A DNA stretch of 64,000 bases from Atriophallophorus winterbourni (Eukaryota > Platyhelminthes > Trematoda > Plagiorchiida > Microphallidae), in NCBI GenBank assembly GCA_013407085.1, contig JACCGJ010001596.1, forward strand, positions 1 to 64,000, in the 5' to 3' direction. Positions 32,671-45,620 of the stretch are shown here, piece by piece. Positions within the stretch are counted from its first letter, which is position 1. Every line of letters starts with the position of its first letter. A program made the translations under genes and the position numbers. The notes beneath the pieces were generated by a model, which saw only the letters and a list, made by a program, of their open reading frames with translations, had not been told where the DNA came from and made no database searches.

Positions 32671-35600
32671 TGACTTTATTCGTGTTCACGAATTTTCAGC
32701 AATAGATTAATTTCTCCACATAATACCAATACAAAAATATGTATAGCGCGCACACAATGAAATAATACATAGGTCAATGAAGTGTCAGGTTACCTCGGGC
32801 TAGAAAAATGTGACGGGAATAAAAAAGAGTTAAAAAACAGGACATCTCAGCGTGAATTAAAAATAGGTGAGCGTTTCTCCAACTTCATAGCATCAATAAA
32901 TTAGGTTCGTTATATAATGCAAATAAAATAAATATATGAAGTGCCACACAATAAAGTAATACTTGGGCTAAAAAAGTGTCAGGTTACCATGGGCTAGACA
33001 AATGATAGGGGAATTTGAAAAATTAACTCGAAAAATAACTGGGGCATCGTGGCATCATTTGAAAATTGTCAAGCGTTCTTTCAACTCTGTAACAGCTTTT
33101 GATTGCTGTACCATGTATCGGGCCAAGTATGGGATAAAAGAATTTCTAAATTTATTCGTTCTTGAATAGGGAATAACGTACTGGCTTCGGGTGGAGGAAA
33201 GAGATCTGCAAGAAACAAGGCTTTTGTTCAATGGATGTAAACTATCAGTAGAAATGTTCGCGATTAATCTGCTGCATTCACGAAAATGACGATTGACAAT
33301 AGTGTCACGAATGTCATCAGCGGAAACACAACTCAGTCTTGAGATGAGCTTAATGCATCTTCTGATCATCGTAAAATCCTTTTCCAAGAAGCCGGGAAAA
33401 ATCACAGGAGATGCGAAAAGAAGGTGAGGAATGATGCAAGAAAAAAACGAAAAGTTGGATGACATTTGGTGGAACGGAGAAAGAACGGAGACGTAGTGCA
33501 TAGAACGACAGTTGGCGCACTTTAGTGAATACCCTTGTAACATGTTCAGTCCAGCTAAGATTTTCAGATATTGTAACACCAAGATACTTGAAGCTGCAAC
33601 ATCTGTCGAACACCAAGCCGTTAAGAGAAACGCGAGGAATTTCTTGGTGAAGGGCTAAACGACGCTGTCCAATCATGTTGGAAAATACGATTTCGCTGCA
33701 TTTAGAAGGATTCAACGATAAACCAATCGTGGAGGACCATTGACCAATGTTCGTTACCATTGATCCTAAGGCATGTTGCTCGATCCGACGATTTTGATTT
33801 ACTGCAATGGCAACACCATCAGCGTATTTGAGGGTAAGTGCAGATAGGTCAGAGGGAAGATCAGAAATATAAAGGGAAAATAGAAATGGGGACAATATTG
33901 CACCTTGAAGGACACCACGGGGAATAGCTATTTCACGGGAGGTTTGGCCGTTCGCGACTGTGTATTGGATACGACCCTCAAAATAGGATGCCAGCCAATG
34001 AAGAATATTTGCAGTGACGCCATGATCAGATAATTTTTGGAAGTAATGAGTTTCTTAGAACACTGTTAAAGGCATTTGTGTAATCCAAAAAACAAGTTTG
34101 TACTGCTCTAGATTTGCTATCTAGAGAACGTGAGATAAAATCTGTGAGTACAGCGACAGCATCACAGTTGAACGATTTTTCCGGTACGCGAACTGATGAA
34201 CATCATGCACCTGACAGCTGGACACGAGTCGCCGTAAAACAATTTTCTCAAGTACCTTAAGCAACTGCGACGTGCACGCGATAGGACGGTATTTACCAGG
34301 ATCTTTCTTTGGAATCGGGCTAATGCAGACAGATTTCCAGCAATCAGGCATAATTGCTCTTTCCATGCAACGATTAAAAATGGATGTGATGGGGGATGAT
34401 AGCACTCCAGCACATTCTTTTAGTACAGTGGGCGACAGTTTATCAGGTCCTGCAGCCTTAAAACGTGAGACAGCCGAAAGTGCACAAAAGACCTCGGATA
34501 CGTTGGTGAAAGGTGAATCGGAAAAAGAGGATGGGGGCAAAATAAAGTTATCTTCACAGTCATTATCAGTAATTTGATGCACGAACGATTCGTTCAAGGA
34601 ATTAATATCAAAAATAGGTGGGGATTTCCTGTTGTTCTTTCCACAAATTTGCTTAAGCGCACGCCATAGGTGACGACTGTCTTTCGTTCCAAGAAGTGTG
34701 TTCGTGTACAGCTTTTCAAGACGTCGAATTTCGAGCTTGATTGACTGGGAAAGCAACGCAACAGTTTTACGATCATGTGTTTTGAAGGCTTTCTCTTTCA
34801 ATCTCCTTAGGCGTTTTAGGTGGACAGAGGAAAAACGGTGAGGACTCACAAAGATAGTTTCTTTAGGACAACAGATTTCAAAGCAAAAGTTAAGATAAGA
34901 TGTCACAACATCACATTCGACGGAGACATCATCTTCATGAAAAATGTTGAAATCAGTGGTAGAAAGCATGTCCCTGAGAGTTAAAATATTGTCATGCTGA
35001 CAAGTTCTGGAAGTCACCTTTTTGCCATTACTGCGGGTGAGGTGTCTATGTCCAATGCTACCATAAATTTTTGGGAGAAGTTTGATAATGCAATGGTCAG
35101 AATTACCAATTGGAGCAAACTTGCGGGCGAGAAACAGATGCGGTGCATTTGTTAGGGCAAAGTCCAAAAATGCGTCAGCTCGAGTTGAGAAATGAACAAC
35201 ATTTTTGAGCGACAATAGGGAAAACATAGATACATTGCAGTTATTGAGGTCGCCAGCTAAGAGAATCAAGGAATTTTGAAAAGGAGCAAGTTTCATAAGA
35301 AGTTCATCAATAAATGCATTAAAAACGTTAGATTGACAATTTGGGATAACATAAGTATTTATCAAAATAAGGGATTGAAAATTAGAAAGATATCGGGGTT
35401 TACATTCGACAGCCAGGCAGGATATTTCAACCTTGTCAAAAGTAAAAATCTGTTTGCAGCATGAGCACCAGTCGTTTCGAATATATGTGATAACACCGCC
35501 ACCACGATTCCTCAAGGGACATGTTCGGTCAAGACGAAAACAGTTAAATCCTTCAATGGAGAGCAACTCATTTTCTATTGTCGAGTAAAGCCATGTTTCT

Positions 35601-35990
35601 TGGAACATGGCAATGCCTGTATGCTTTGAAATTTTTGAAGTGAGCAGTTGAGAAATTTCACCATACTTGGACCACAGCGAACGAACGTTTGATGATAAAA
35701 TACAAGGTAATGGCATTCTAGATAAGTCATGACGTCGACGAAGAGCGACTTGCCAGCCTGCACGATGTTTCCTTTTCTTTTTCAATGCTTGCTTCAAAAT
35801 ATTATCTAGTTTTTGCCGAATAGCATAACCAAAGTTTTTTATATCAGAAGTCTCACTAGAAAACACGATATCACGTAATTGTTTTAAACTGTGCGGGTTA
35901 AAAATCGTCCTTTGTTGATATGAAAACATGACAAATTAGGAAAAATGACGAAAAATAATGTGGAGAAAATTTATCGTTTGTGCACGGCCG
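32671..35990 (-). mobile_element. Nearly complete LINE (CR1/jockey superfamily), inactive
   Basis: Minus strand. 35929-34121 is one frame of 602 residues: basic N-terminal part, endonuclease with CILSSNVRSLWSKYGEISQL, MFQETWLYS, NRGGGVITYIRNDW, LLAGDLNNCNVS and PIGNSDHCIIKL (the GDLN and SDH boxes), then RT blocks RFKAAGPDKLSPTVLKEC, CWKSVCISPIPKKDPGKYRP and HQFAYRKNRST. After frameshifts near 34160 the RT continues with QTCFLDYTNAF, IPRGVLQGAILSPFLFSLYI and LTLKYADGVAIAV, where the catalytic YADD has become YADG. The C-terminal part lies at 33580-33055. About 3.3 kb; a short ORF1 is not seen. The C-terminal end has a 380-base AT-rich 3' region. Confidence 0.85.
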
Positions 35991-36012
35991 ATTTGAAGGC
36001 CCCGCGGTAGTA

Positions 36013-36560
36013 GTAAACATATCGTGGATGGACAGAGTGACTAACGCTGAAGTGCTTTCAAAAGCTGGTCTACAGAGCATGTACACCCTATTAAGCCAGC
36101 GTCGTCTGCGGTGGCTTGGTCATGTCTATAGAATGGAAAATGGTCGTATTCCGAAAGACCAACGCTATGATAAGTTGCAATTAGGAAGTCGATCATTGGG
36201 CAGACCGTACTTTCTGTATAAAGACGTTTGCAAAAGTAATATGGAAGCACTTGGCATTTACCCGGCAAGTTAGGAGAACTTGCTCGTGACCGCTCACACT
36301 GGAGGCATTGTGTAAAGCGTCGACTGCAAGCCGGGGAGGAGCAAATACAGCTCCTGGCTGCTGAACGAAGATCACGCCGCCTGCGTGCAACTGATGCAAT
36401 ACAACAGAGTTCTGACTATCGTTGCAAGCGCTGCGGGAGAGATTGTTCCTCCCGAATCGGACTGTTTAGTCATTCAAAAAATTGCAAAACATGAAATTCA
36501 TGCGATGTGATGTACATCCATGGTCGACATTGACCGACGGAGGCCAACAACAACAACAAC
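36013..36560 (+). mobile_element. 5'-truncated RTE element D
   Basis: Starts at aaacatatcgtggatggacag and matches element G from about 58778 to its end, including the zinc-knuckle region and the tail cggaggccaacaacaacaac. Stops at 36270 and a frame change make it non-coding. It lies directly behind the 5' end of the minus-strand LINE. Confidence 0.85.
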
Positions 36561-37250
36561 TTGATTATTATAATTTGAAAACTATTGTGGGAAAACTAAA
36601 GTTCATAGTGGCCAGAAAGTGCATCAGACTAAATACTTTACTCGCTGTAGTCAATAATCTCATAAATCATCACGTCAACTGATTGCAATATTATGATTGA
36701 CAAACTCTATATTTGCGAAATCAATAACCAAATAAACCCCTCCATTTTATAGCATCCTGTCAAATTGAACAAACCTTATCCAGAAAGAATCTGGTCGTTA
36801 GAAAAAAATGGCTGAACTCGACAAACTTCTGTATTCACAAAATTGAAGCGTCCAAGTTAAAACTGATCAAAGTTATGGCCTACAACGTGAGTTTCTTACA
36901 AAATTACATGAATTCCACATAACGTAAAACGTCCAGCACATGTTCCACTAATTGTTAGATATTTTTGGACCTCTGCCTGATAGCTGGATCCAGTCGTTAG
37001 TGTTTCATGTAAAATATTATATTGACAACATAATCACCATACCACACCATAGACAAAAAGCTTTGTAATGAATAATAAAAAAATGATTTTTTTGTTTCAA
37101 ACTTGTTTATTAAATAAGATTGTTTTCCTTTATTATATTTAAATATTCCTGAAATAACTGTAAACATCAATTTTGTGAAAAAATCTGTAGTGAAAATTTG
37201 AAGAAGACAATGCCTCGCTTAATTTGCTAATTTCATTTTCAATGATAAGT
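36561..37250. other. No gene seen
   Basis: AT-rich spacer with short T and A runs; no open frame or repeat that can be supported. Confidence 0.5.
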
Positions 37251-37510
37251 TATTTCAGATTCAAGATTCAAGATTCAAGATTTTATGGTTGAAAAAGCAA
37301 TTATTTTACAATAACCATGCAGTTGAACTATAGGTACAAGTGTATATGTGTGTAGAAAAATGTCAAAATCAAAATAATTTTGGTAACGATAGATTATAAA
37401 TAGTTCGGGGCATAATTTGGATTGGCTCTCAGGAAATCGTCTAGTTTTGATTTAAATATAGAAAAAGTGTTTGGCCGGCTATCATGCTATATTGAGTTTG
37501 ATTAAATGAT
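37251..37510 (-). mobile_element. Antisense LINE 3' end (solo tail)
   Basis: Starts agattcaagattcaagatt and continues tttatggttgaaaaagc, the reverse complement of the TTGAATC-tailed CR1-like 3' end also seen at 27706 and 28690. The rest of the element is absent, typical of strong 5' truncation. Confidence 0.6.
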
Positions 37511-37599
37511 GTGCAACTTCATCCTCTCACATAATTTACTACGTGATCTGATTAATGGATTTGGTTCAATATACATTATATATATATATTTTTTATGCG

Positions 37600-39085
37600 A
37601 CGCCTTCCGAAGAAGAGTGCAACTAAAAACCTGGGAAGTTGTATTGGGTGAGTTCAATGCCAGAGTTCATGCAGATTGCAATTCTTGGCCAGTTTGGTGT
37701 AGATAAAAAAGATGAAAATGTATATTTCGAACTATGCAAATAGTTTATTGTTTGTTTAAGTTTAAATTTAAGTTTGTTTCCAAACGAAGATAGAGCATGG
37801 AGTCTCGGCGAGGAATTGGGACTTCATTGAACTTTTCTCTTCAAACGTGTCAATAATAACAGCGTTTTCTCGATAGATCATATCAGAGCACTGAATTTGA
37901 AAGTGGCCATTCACTGGTTTGTGCAAAACTCAAGTTTAACCAGAATATACGACAAGGATAAGTCAAGTATAGACTTTATTCTAATCAATCATGCCGTTCG
38001 ATTTGAACAGGCTATCACAAACCGATCTACACAAAATGATTGAACTTCTAAAAATTTGGAAAAGATAAAAACCCGTCTGGCTTCGCCCAACGATAGTCTG
38101 TAAAAAGATTCAGCATGAAATTACCTTGAAGTCGCAATTTCTGTGATGATTATTGCCTAAGATAATAATCGCTCAGCGTTTTTATAATTGAAACGAATGT
38201 AAAAGATGAAAGCTAACGACTTCTTAGATAAGCTACTATTAAGGTCCATTAGACAGCAAGTTGATGTGCAAATGATTGCTTCACTGAAATTTGTCTAGGT
38301 ATCCAGAAATGTGCAAATTCTGGTAATGTAACGGTCTGTTTAATGAGATCAAGACAGCCATTGGTGTGAGCAAAGTTGAAAAAGCTTCCTTAGGTCAGCA
38401 TCAGTCAACCCAAAAGTCGACAAAACTAGGCATATGTATAAGGGGATGAGTACCTCTTCTCTGTACTCTATGAACAGCACTGTTTTACCGTTTGGTCTTT
38501 GAAAAATGTTCAGCTTTTACCAACGTTTGAAAACCAAGCTTTATTCTCGAATCGCAAGACTCTAACGAAGCTGTTTGTTATTCATTCAAGAAGCCTCAAC
38601 CGTATGGTAAACTTAACTAGTTTCGACAAAGTAACTAATGCAGTCGTGCTATTTAATGCTCGTCTGCTAAGCATCTTTACAGTAATACAACAGCGCCGCT
38701 TACACTTGCTCGGTAATTCTAAAGAATTGAAAACGGTTGTGCTCTAAAATATCTTCTCCATGGTTAGTCGGAATCACAAACTCGATGATCAGGCAGACGG
38801 CATTTACGTTACAAAAAAAGTTTTGCGAAACAGTTATGAAGGCTTTTGACATTGACCTTGCGAATTGCAAAGAACCTTTTCTTGTACACTTGTTACAAAT
38901 GTAGTGTACGTCGGAAAGGCGCATATGGTTATTTTATGTGATGAAAGTAGTCCACGACATCAGCGTTCATTTGACATCGCTTAGTTTAATACGGCCCCTC
39001 ACTGCTGGCGTTTTAGGAGACATCGTTCATTCTGAAATGTTCGATCATTCGAAAACCGTTGGACCATGAATACTTCGGCTGGTCC
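37600..39085 (+). pseudogene. Decayed RTE element H with internal deletions
   Basis: At 37640 VVLGEFNARVHADCNSW matches the endonuclease GDFN box of element G. 38345-38480 matches its linker (gatcaagacagccattgg; ctgtactctatgaacagcac). 38590-38720 then matches the post-RT block (gtaactaatgcagtcgtgct; caacagcgccgcttac). Most of the RT domain is missing between 38500 and 38590. The end near 39085 is heavily mutated and the tail is not clear. Confidence 0.65.
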
Positions 39086-39089
39086 TCTC

Positions 39090-39781
39090 CTAAAACATTC
39101 ACCCTCGTTACATAATAATAACAATAATAATAGTTACACCTATCCAACGAAAAAATACATTGTCCACTTTTGGACACCGAGCCAAGTAAAGACTTTGGAT
39201 TGCTTGATGAAATTTACCAACTAGGGATGAAACATGTTGATGGAATGCAGCATATCCCATACCTAGAGATAATGGTCCAGCTGAGATTCAACTATTTTAC
39301 ACAAAGTACAGTATGCAGCGACATGATCATAACATATGAAATATTGCGGTTTTAAAATCAACCACTCCGCGATTTGATAGAAGTCAGTTCCCGTAAGAAC
39401 ACACGAAGTCATTCAAGTTTTCTCGTTATACCGCACTCAAAACTCCATTGTATAAGTCATTTCTTCTATGTGTATTTGCTTTCTGTGGTAATTAACATAA
39501 AATATTGATTCTTAAATCTTGCTGTACCTAATAAGACAAACAACAACTTGATGCACATAAGATTTTACCATGATATACACAGGCCGTAAGATATAACTTT
39601 CGTTATAATACTACAGGAGCTCATGCACATTCACACCTGATGTGTACGTGTATGTAATTACTGTTGATTTCTCGGTTACAGCAATTACAACTCCTCCAAG
39701 TATTTTCTGGCCGGTTATTATATTTTACATTCATTGACCCTTTTCATTTGACCTTGATTTCTTTCTTTCTGATTCGTGTAG
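39090..39781. other. No gene seen
   Basis: Spacer with a short imperfect TAA run at 39108-39133. Several pyrimidine tracts with AG occur but no exon can be supported. Confidence 0.4.
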
Positions 39782-39848
39782 GTATCATGAGTCGCAATAT
39801 GTATTGACAGTGGCCCTGATTACATCAGCGTTAACGCGAATAATTGAA
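39782..39848 (+). CDS. Possible CUB-like exon (N-terminal half), weak
   Basis: Follows acceptor-like ttctttctgattcgtgtag. The frame reads YVLTVALITSALTRIIE, which resembles the C-x-I-to-L segment of a CUB domain and the exon at 46043 (CVLICKH, NDRLIELRLI), with Tyr where the Cys should be. A possible donor GTTTAT would end it in phase 0, as needed by the next exon. Both splice sites are mediocre. Confidence 0.2.
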
Positions 39849-40123
39849 GTTTATCTTCAAATATTTAAACTGCATAAATACAGTATCGCAATTATTTGGA
39901 AATTCCTATTGGTTTTTGATTTATATCTGGATTAGGCGTGTCAGTCTACTTTGAATATTTTACTGATAGTCTCGTAAACTCAATAGTATAGTCATATGTT
40001 TTGTTGCACGACATGTGTGAAACACTACAAGTTTCTTCGTATGTGATTTTGTTAACAAGGTATTAATTCGTTCTAAATTTGTGTACGAAATACGAATAGT
40101 ATTTGATTCATCAAAATTTGCAG

Positions 40124-40313
40124 AATGTCGAAGCACTATTGGAAAGCTTCTATATCGACGGCAATTTTTATGATGCCAATTTGATTGTGCCAAGAAGACT
40201 CCGTGGAAATAAATTGTTGTTCACTTCGTCGACAAATCAAATAACGGTCATCACTTTTTGGGACGTAAAGGTGATGATGAATCCACGAGTAATTTTCGCC
40301 AAATTTAGACGCT
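40124..40313 (+). CDS. CUB-like half-domain exon 1
   Basis: 190 nt between acceptor aaaatttgcag and donor GTGAGT, phase 0 start and phase 1 end, 63 residues. It reads SFYIDGNFYDANLIVP then LLFTSSTNQITVITFWDVK. It aligns without large gaps to the exon at 50314 (62 residues): shared pattern DGN, F-SS-N--T----WD. The SSxNxhTh---D pattern is the last strands of a CUB domain, an extracellular fold that binds proteins or carbohydrate. The next exon fits in phase. Divergence between the two copies is high, so the family evolves fast. It probably belongs to a secreted or membrane protein. Confidence 0.5.
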
Positions 40314-40674
40314 GTGAGTTGCATTTTATCATGGATGTCGTTCTAATTTGCTTTTCATTCTATTTAAAAAAGTATGCGGTGCAATTCGTAATTTAAATTT
40401 TCGTCATGTATATTGATGATCGGAAAACCACATCTAAGACGTAATAACGTTGGTTTCATTCTTCCAACGAGCATGAACAATCTCACACTTCAAATACAAC
40501 TCTCAAGCATTAACCTCTGTCAAAACATTTACTCAGTTCATGCATGTTTCTTCTTGAAATATTCAACAACAAATGTTGTGTTATCTTCGAGTTAACCGAG
40601 TTCAAAAAGAAAGCAATTAGCTTTTATGTCGAATAAACATGTTTTAATGAAAACCATAATTGATTGCGAAAGAT

Positions 40675-41410
40675 AGTTGTTGTTATTGTGCTCCATCGTT
40701 TGATGTCAAACATATATGTATATCACAATCGCATGAGTTGTTTCATGTTCCACAGCTTTTCGAATCACTATACAGTCCGATTCGGGAGGAACAATCTCTC
40801 CCGCAGCGCTTGCAGCGATAGAGAGAATTCGATTGTAAGGCGTCTGTTGCACGCCGACGTAGTGACCTGCGTTTTGCTGTTCAGAGCTGTATCTGCTCCT
40901 GTCCAACTTGCAGATGACACACAATGAATCCAATGTGAGCGGTCACGAGCAAGTAATCCTTAGTTCTCAAGATCAATGTTAAGAGCTTTCATATCTGTTT
41001 TGTAAACGTCTTTGTACAGCAAGTGCTGTCAGCCCAAAAGTCGGCTTCCTGATTTCAACTCACCATAAAGTAGATCTTTCGGAATACGACCATTTTCCAT
41101 TCTGCAGAAATGGCGTAGCCGCTGCAGGCGGCGCTGTCAACGTGCTCTGTTGACCACCCTTTGAAAGCACATCAGCCTTATTCAATCTGTACATCCCTCA
41201 TATTTAAAAGATACTACGGATGTTTTGTAGATGTAAAGCATTTTGCTTCCGTTCATGTCTTGCGTGATCGGTTCAGGTTTCAGTGCCGTACAGTGAAGCA
41301 TCTAGTAAGCACGCGCTGTATACCACCATCTTTGATTTTACAGTCAACTTGCTGGTACCACAAAAACGATAGTTTAATCGGGAATAAATGAGATCTGCTC
41401 GATTCCGAAT
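40675..41410 (-). mobile_element. 5'-truncated RTE element E
   Basis: Reverse complement of the 3' part of element G: acagtccgattcgggaggaa, aacaatctctcccgcagcg, gtgagcggtcacgagcaagt, and further up the region equivalent to 58620-58700 near 41330. The coding frame is broken. The (CAA)n tail is not preserved at the low end. Confidence 0.8.
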
Positions 41411-41589
41411 TACACTATCACCTGAGAGACAATTTTTCAAAATGGCCACATCGATATATGAATGTTGAATTCATTAGAATTTCATATAGTTTGACGACTA
41501 CAACACTTGTTGATGTATCCTTCATATTTGGTCCTGGATATAACACTACTCAAATGTATCAGTCTGGAGTAATATTCATAAATCCTTGA

Positions 41590-41690
41590 TTGCGATCGGT
41601 TAAACGCTAAACGATTGCTCAGTACATAAAGCCTGAAACTACAATGGTCATGGTCTGAGTTTCGAGCCCGGCCAGAGGAAGCGGTTATGC
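41590..41690 (+). repeat. Possible tRNA-derived SINE head
   Basis: Contains ggtctgagtttcgagcccgg, which is close to the RNA polymerase III B box (GGTTCGANTCC), about 45 bases after ttgctcagtacataaagcc. No cloverleaf can be drawn and no second copy was found in the window, so this is only a hint. Confidence 0.2.
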
Positions 41691-42080
41691 AATGCTGATG
41701 AGTTCAGATAAAAGCAAAACTTTAGACCAGTGCTTCCAATATGCACCGATGTGATCAACTTTGTGAATAGTTCGAAGGACTTGGTACTGATTAGTAGTCA
41801 CAAAGCATAATTTACTTTAAAATAAATATTGAATGCTGTACTACATTTACACGTCTTGTATACACATATTGAATGATGAGAATCTTTAGAATAAATAATG
41901 AGGTGCTCGATTATCGAAATAATATATCACTGTGTCTTCAATTGCTCTTCTTCTGCATAAATAACTTATACGCACGCAGTTAAATCTAATCTAAATTATC
42001 TGTGTTAAAGTTAATAATGAATGGCCATTATAAATGATATCTACAAAAATCACGTAAAAATTCAAACAAAATACCGTTAA
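41691..42080. other. No gene seen
   Basis: AT-rich intronic sequence without recognisable content. Confidence 0.4.
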
Positions 42081-42084
42081 CGAT

Positions 42085-42190
42085 AAAGCTCATTTGCATG
42101 CATTTACATCACACACGCACACACCACGGCCGGTTTCGTGCTGTTTGCCACTTCAGGTAAAGACAGTAGGATGAGGATCTGTATGCGCTT
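42085..42190 (-). repeat. Dispersed hammerhead-like repeat, copy beta
   Basis: On the minus strand: tacCTGAAGTG, gcaaacagcac, GAAACcggccgtggtgtg, followed by gtgatgtaaatgcatgcaaa. Same family as 10360-10525. The first core box is mutated (CTGAAGTG for CTGATGAG). Flanking words such as ttactgtc and atgcaaatgagc are shared with copy gamma. Confidence 0.55.
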
Positions 42191-42789
42191 GAACTTTACT
42201 CTTTTGTCTCCACAAGAAATGCGAGCAAATTATTTAAACATTCCATCTATATCGCTCCTTATATGAACTAAGTCGGTATTTAGCACCAATTATGTCAAGA
42301 AGATCTAGCAAATCTTATCAGATTATTGTCGCGGCTATATTTTGATTAGCATCCACACATATTCTATACATGGTAGTTTTGCTGATTTTAATAGAGCAAA
42401 TCTCCAAACGTACAATTTTGGGCGGGAGAAAATCGAAAATTAGTGTTTCGTGCTTGTTGAAACTGTGGGATTCATTGAGGTGATTCATAGTGTTTAATGA
42501 TAAAAAGCATTGAGTTCAACGCGAACCATAGAATGGCTAAAATCCAAATGTATATTCATAAGTAATGAGCTGATCTTTCAGATGAAACATTAAAATAGTA
42601 GTCGGGAAAAGAACAGTTAAGTGATTACTTATCTAATATAGTTTTGAACTCATGCATGCTAGCTTAATGCGTAAAATTTACAGTAAAATGTATCGAGAAA
42701 AAAACGTGACTGACAAAAACAATACCTACTAAACTTTAGGCAGAAATGATGTACAACCAGGTAGATTCACTGGTCCGAGTATCTTTTTC
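42191..42789. other. No gene seen
   Basis: Intronic spacer, no supported feature. Confidence 0.4.
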
Positions 42790-43640
42790 ACTAAAGAGTC
42801 CATTCAATGGTTGGATTGTGGTATATAATAGTTTGTGAAAAGAAATAAGGTCTCCTCTGGTTTGTCGAATGATAAAGTGGAACAAATGTAAATAATCTGT
42901 CTGTTCCTCCTAAGGCTTGCTTCCGGTGATGAGAAATATTTTTGTCCAGCAGTGATTGATTCGCTGCATTAGATCTACATTTTTCATCAGCTAAGGAGAC
43001 CGTGACTGTTTTCAGGTATGTATTTAGTATCGTTGGAGGATCTTCGACAAGCATTCGCTAAATACCCGTTTTAGTAAGGAAACGTGGTTCTTTTGTGAAG
43101 GCAATGGTTGCTTAAAGTGAGGATTTTATTCTGAGCATCTACAGATTGTATTCTTTTCTTTTTCTTCACTGCACTTTTGAAGGTTGTGTGAAACTATCAT
43201 AAATGTGAAATGTAGTTTCTTTCCCACATACATGAGCCTGCTGTTGTTGAAGTTCAAAGACCGTTTTTCATCAACGACCAAATATGTATTACATCAAGAT
43301 AGTTGTTTATCAATGAACAGTCTCGTGACCTACAACTTTATATATCTATGTTGTCCGTGAAGTACGAAATGTTACAGCCAACACCACTAATTGCAGTGTG
43401 TTTGGATTGATAATGCTTCATCAACGCGTTCATGTGTAGTGTGGATTGATAGGCAGTCATTTATCCAATTTAAAAACTTTCCGCTGATACTAAGTCTGTT
43501 AACTTCCTGCAATATTAGACTGCGGTGAACTTGATCGAATGCTAATAAACACCATCACTGCTTCTCTGAAGTTGGGAATTTTTTTTCAAAAAGTTCGTCT
43601 TTAATTGCACTTGAATCAACTAATTGATTTCGAAGTAGAT
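42790..43640 (-). pseudogene. CR1-like LINE RT fragment in intron
   Basis: On the minus strand a segment near 43540-43450 reads FDQVHRSLILQEVNRLSISG and then KFLNWINDCLS, matching the block after the first catalytic Asp of CR1-like RTs. KCRSNAANQSLL near 42990-42955 resembles the SNPANYRPVSLL block. Order and frames are disturbed, so the fragment is rearranged and dead. Confidence 0.45.
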
Positions 43641-43757
43641 TTTGCTTTGTCATGAACTATGTAATGCATTAAATTTGTGATTAGTCTTTCGGAAGATGCA
43701 TATGTGATAAAATGGTCGCCATAAATATATCGTGGTAAAAACTGTTTTCCTTTATAG

Positions 43758-44231
43758 TCGACCCTGATCGCAATTCAAAAATTGAAGATCATTCATCTGA
43801 ATCAAAAACTAATGTACCGAGTAATTGTGATGCATTTATCGGAATGAGTGCAACACAGGGCACGTTTAGCCCGTACCAAATGCGGTTCAAAGGATTAAAA
43901 CCCCAATTATGTTTATTTGCCATCCAAATGCAACCGAATATGTCTCTGAATCTGCGGGTGAATTGGAGACAAGTAAGCCAATGTTCACTATGGAATTTAA
44001 ATATCACCGTTCGCATTGAAACATCCCGATTTCAACCACCAATTTTTTTACAGAACAATCCATCATATGAGCCATTTGTACCGCAAAATGGAGATTGTGG
44101 AACAGATGCTATGATAGATTGGCCCGAATCGCGTACCAACAGAGTAATTTTGGACTCGCTGCGGATTTCAATTTTCTACATTCTGAAACGAGGATTCATT
44201 GCAAACCCCTTCACGCTAACCTGGTCACAAG
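43758..44231 (+). CDS. CUB-like domain exon 2 (whole domain)
   Basis: 474 nt between acceptor cctttatag and donor GTTAGT, phase 1 at both ends, 157 whole codons, no stop. NCDAFIGMSATQGTFSPYQM gives C1 and the G-x-FSPY motif typical of CUB (G-x-h-x-SPxYP). The second Cys follows after 27 residues in KPQLCLFAIQM, then SLNLRVNW as the I-x-L strand, a third Cys in SQCSLWNLNI and a fourth in NGDCGTDAMIDW. VILDSLRISIFYI and PFTLTWSQ form the final strands. C1-C2 spacing is normal for CUB; the C3-C4 loop is longer. The symmetric phase allows insertion or skipping of the exon as a unit. Probably extracellular; ligand unknown. Confidence 0.5.
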
Positions 44232-44339
44232 GTTAGTAGAAAATGTGACTTGTGACGTTGAGATTGGAAAAATTAATGACAATAAAATCAAACGGGACAA
44301 TAAATTGAACCGTAGCTACCGCTTAACACGAACACTTTG

Positions 44340-45600
44340 AATTTTTCAGAAATATTTATTGGCTTCAAAACGTTATGCTTTTTTAGATTTGGACATATAA
44401 ATTGTGTGGTAACGTTAACCTCTAACTGAGTTCGCTACGTGTATCATTCAAAATATTATTAGCAGAATTTGAACCAGCGGAGAGTTGTTAAGCCTTGTAC
44501 ATCCGATCGTTTTGATCATGGATCAACTTCGGAAGAAGATGGTTAACTTACGCTCCACAGATTTTCCCTTGACCAACGATCCCGACTTGACAACAGATTG
44601 ATATTATAACATTTCTTTTATTCTTAGTTAGCATATTAGGTTATTTTGATAAACGTAAAGGTAAACTCTTTTGAGTTAAATTAAAGCCTATTGATTTGAG
44701 CGTTAAGGGATCTTTGTTTCTTTAACGAATCGGACTGTTTAATCATCTTAAACGCTATAAAGCAGCAAACCAACATGCGATATTGCTTTATTTCCATGAT
44801 CGTTATCGACCGAATGTGACCGAAAAACAATACCAGATCAACTATATTAGTTTTATTAAAAACCGTTTACAATGACATAATAAGCTAATGTTTAATCGTG
44901 AGCTGAACGCAAAAGCTAATTACATAACCACCTGGACCGTGAAGAAGTTTATGCTTGATTTGTCATTTCAGAATGCATAGCAAATTTCTCACGAAAATAG
45001 ATTTGGACCTCTTAGACAGCAAGCCATATTTGTTGTGTGGCTCGTCTGTATTATTAAGCATATAGCATTAGTCAACATGGATCAGTTAGCATATAGAACT
45101 ATGTGAAAATACTGGAATATTCTAAGCATCCTCGTGTGTAATTACGTTTGAACAGTTTGATTTTCTAAAAAAGTAACATGAGTTATTTAAGGGTAGACAA
45201 AAATCAAATACCCTAAATAAAACAAAGAAATTCTGATGATATCCTTAATGTGGGTTTCTTGAAAAGTGTCAATAATATTCTAAATTTGTATGCGGCACAA
45301 CAAATGCACAAAAATTCATTGATAGTAGAACACAATTACGGTCTCACTCGAAAATCCTCGCTTACATTTACATTGAACCTCTTACGAGCGATTTCATGTT
45401 AGTTATACTCATCAGGTTGGGACACCACCACCAGGATACTTATGCCTTGAAAACTTTGAGAAATGATAAACAAGTTCGAGCTTGCAACAACACATCTGAT
45501 GGCTTAAAATACCACGAAACAAGTTGTTCCATGTGCGTGATGTAATATTATGCAAATACGAATGTGTAATTATTTTCTAAATTTAAATAAAATTCAATCC
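44340..45600. other. Intron, no further feature recognised
   Basis: AT-rich intronic DNA. A stretch near 44725-44840 with gaatcggactgtttaatcat and catgatcgttatcgaccgaa is a decayed scrap of the RTE 3' end. Confidence 0.4.
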
Positions 45601-45620
45601 TAATTGTTCATTTATTTCAG

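Larger units (their letters stand above)
40314..43757 (+). other. Intron of the CUB-like gene, filled with repeats
   Basis: Intron between the phase-1 exon end at 40313 and the phase-1 exon start at 43758. It holds RTE fragment E, a tRNA-like stretch, a hammerhead-like repeat and a LINE fragment. No other exon was recognised in it, though small ones could hide. Confidence 0.4.
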
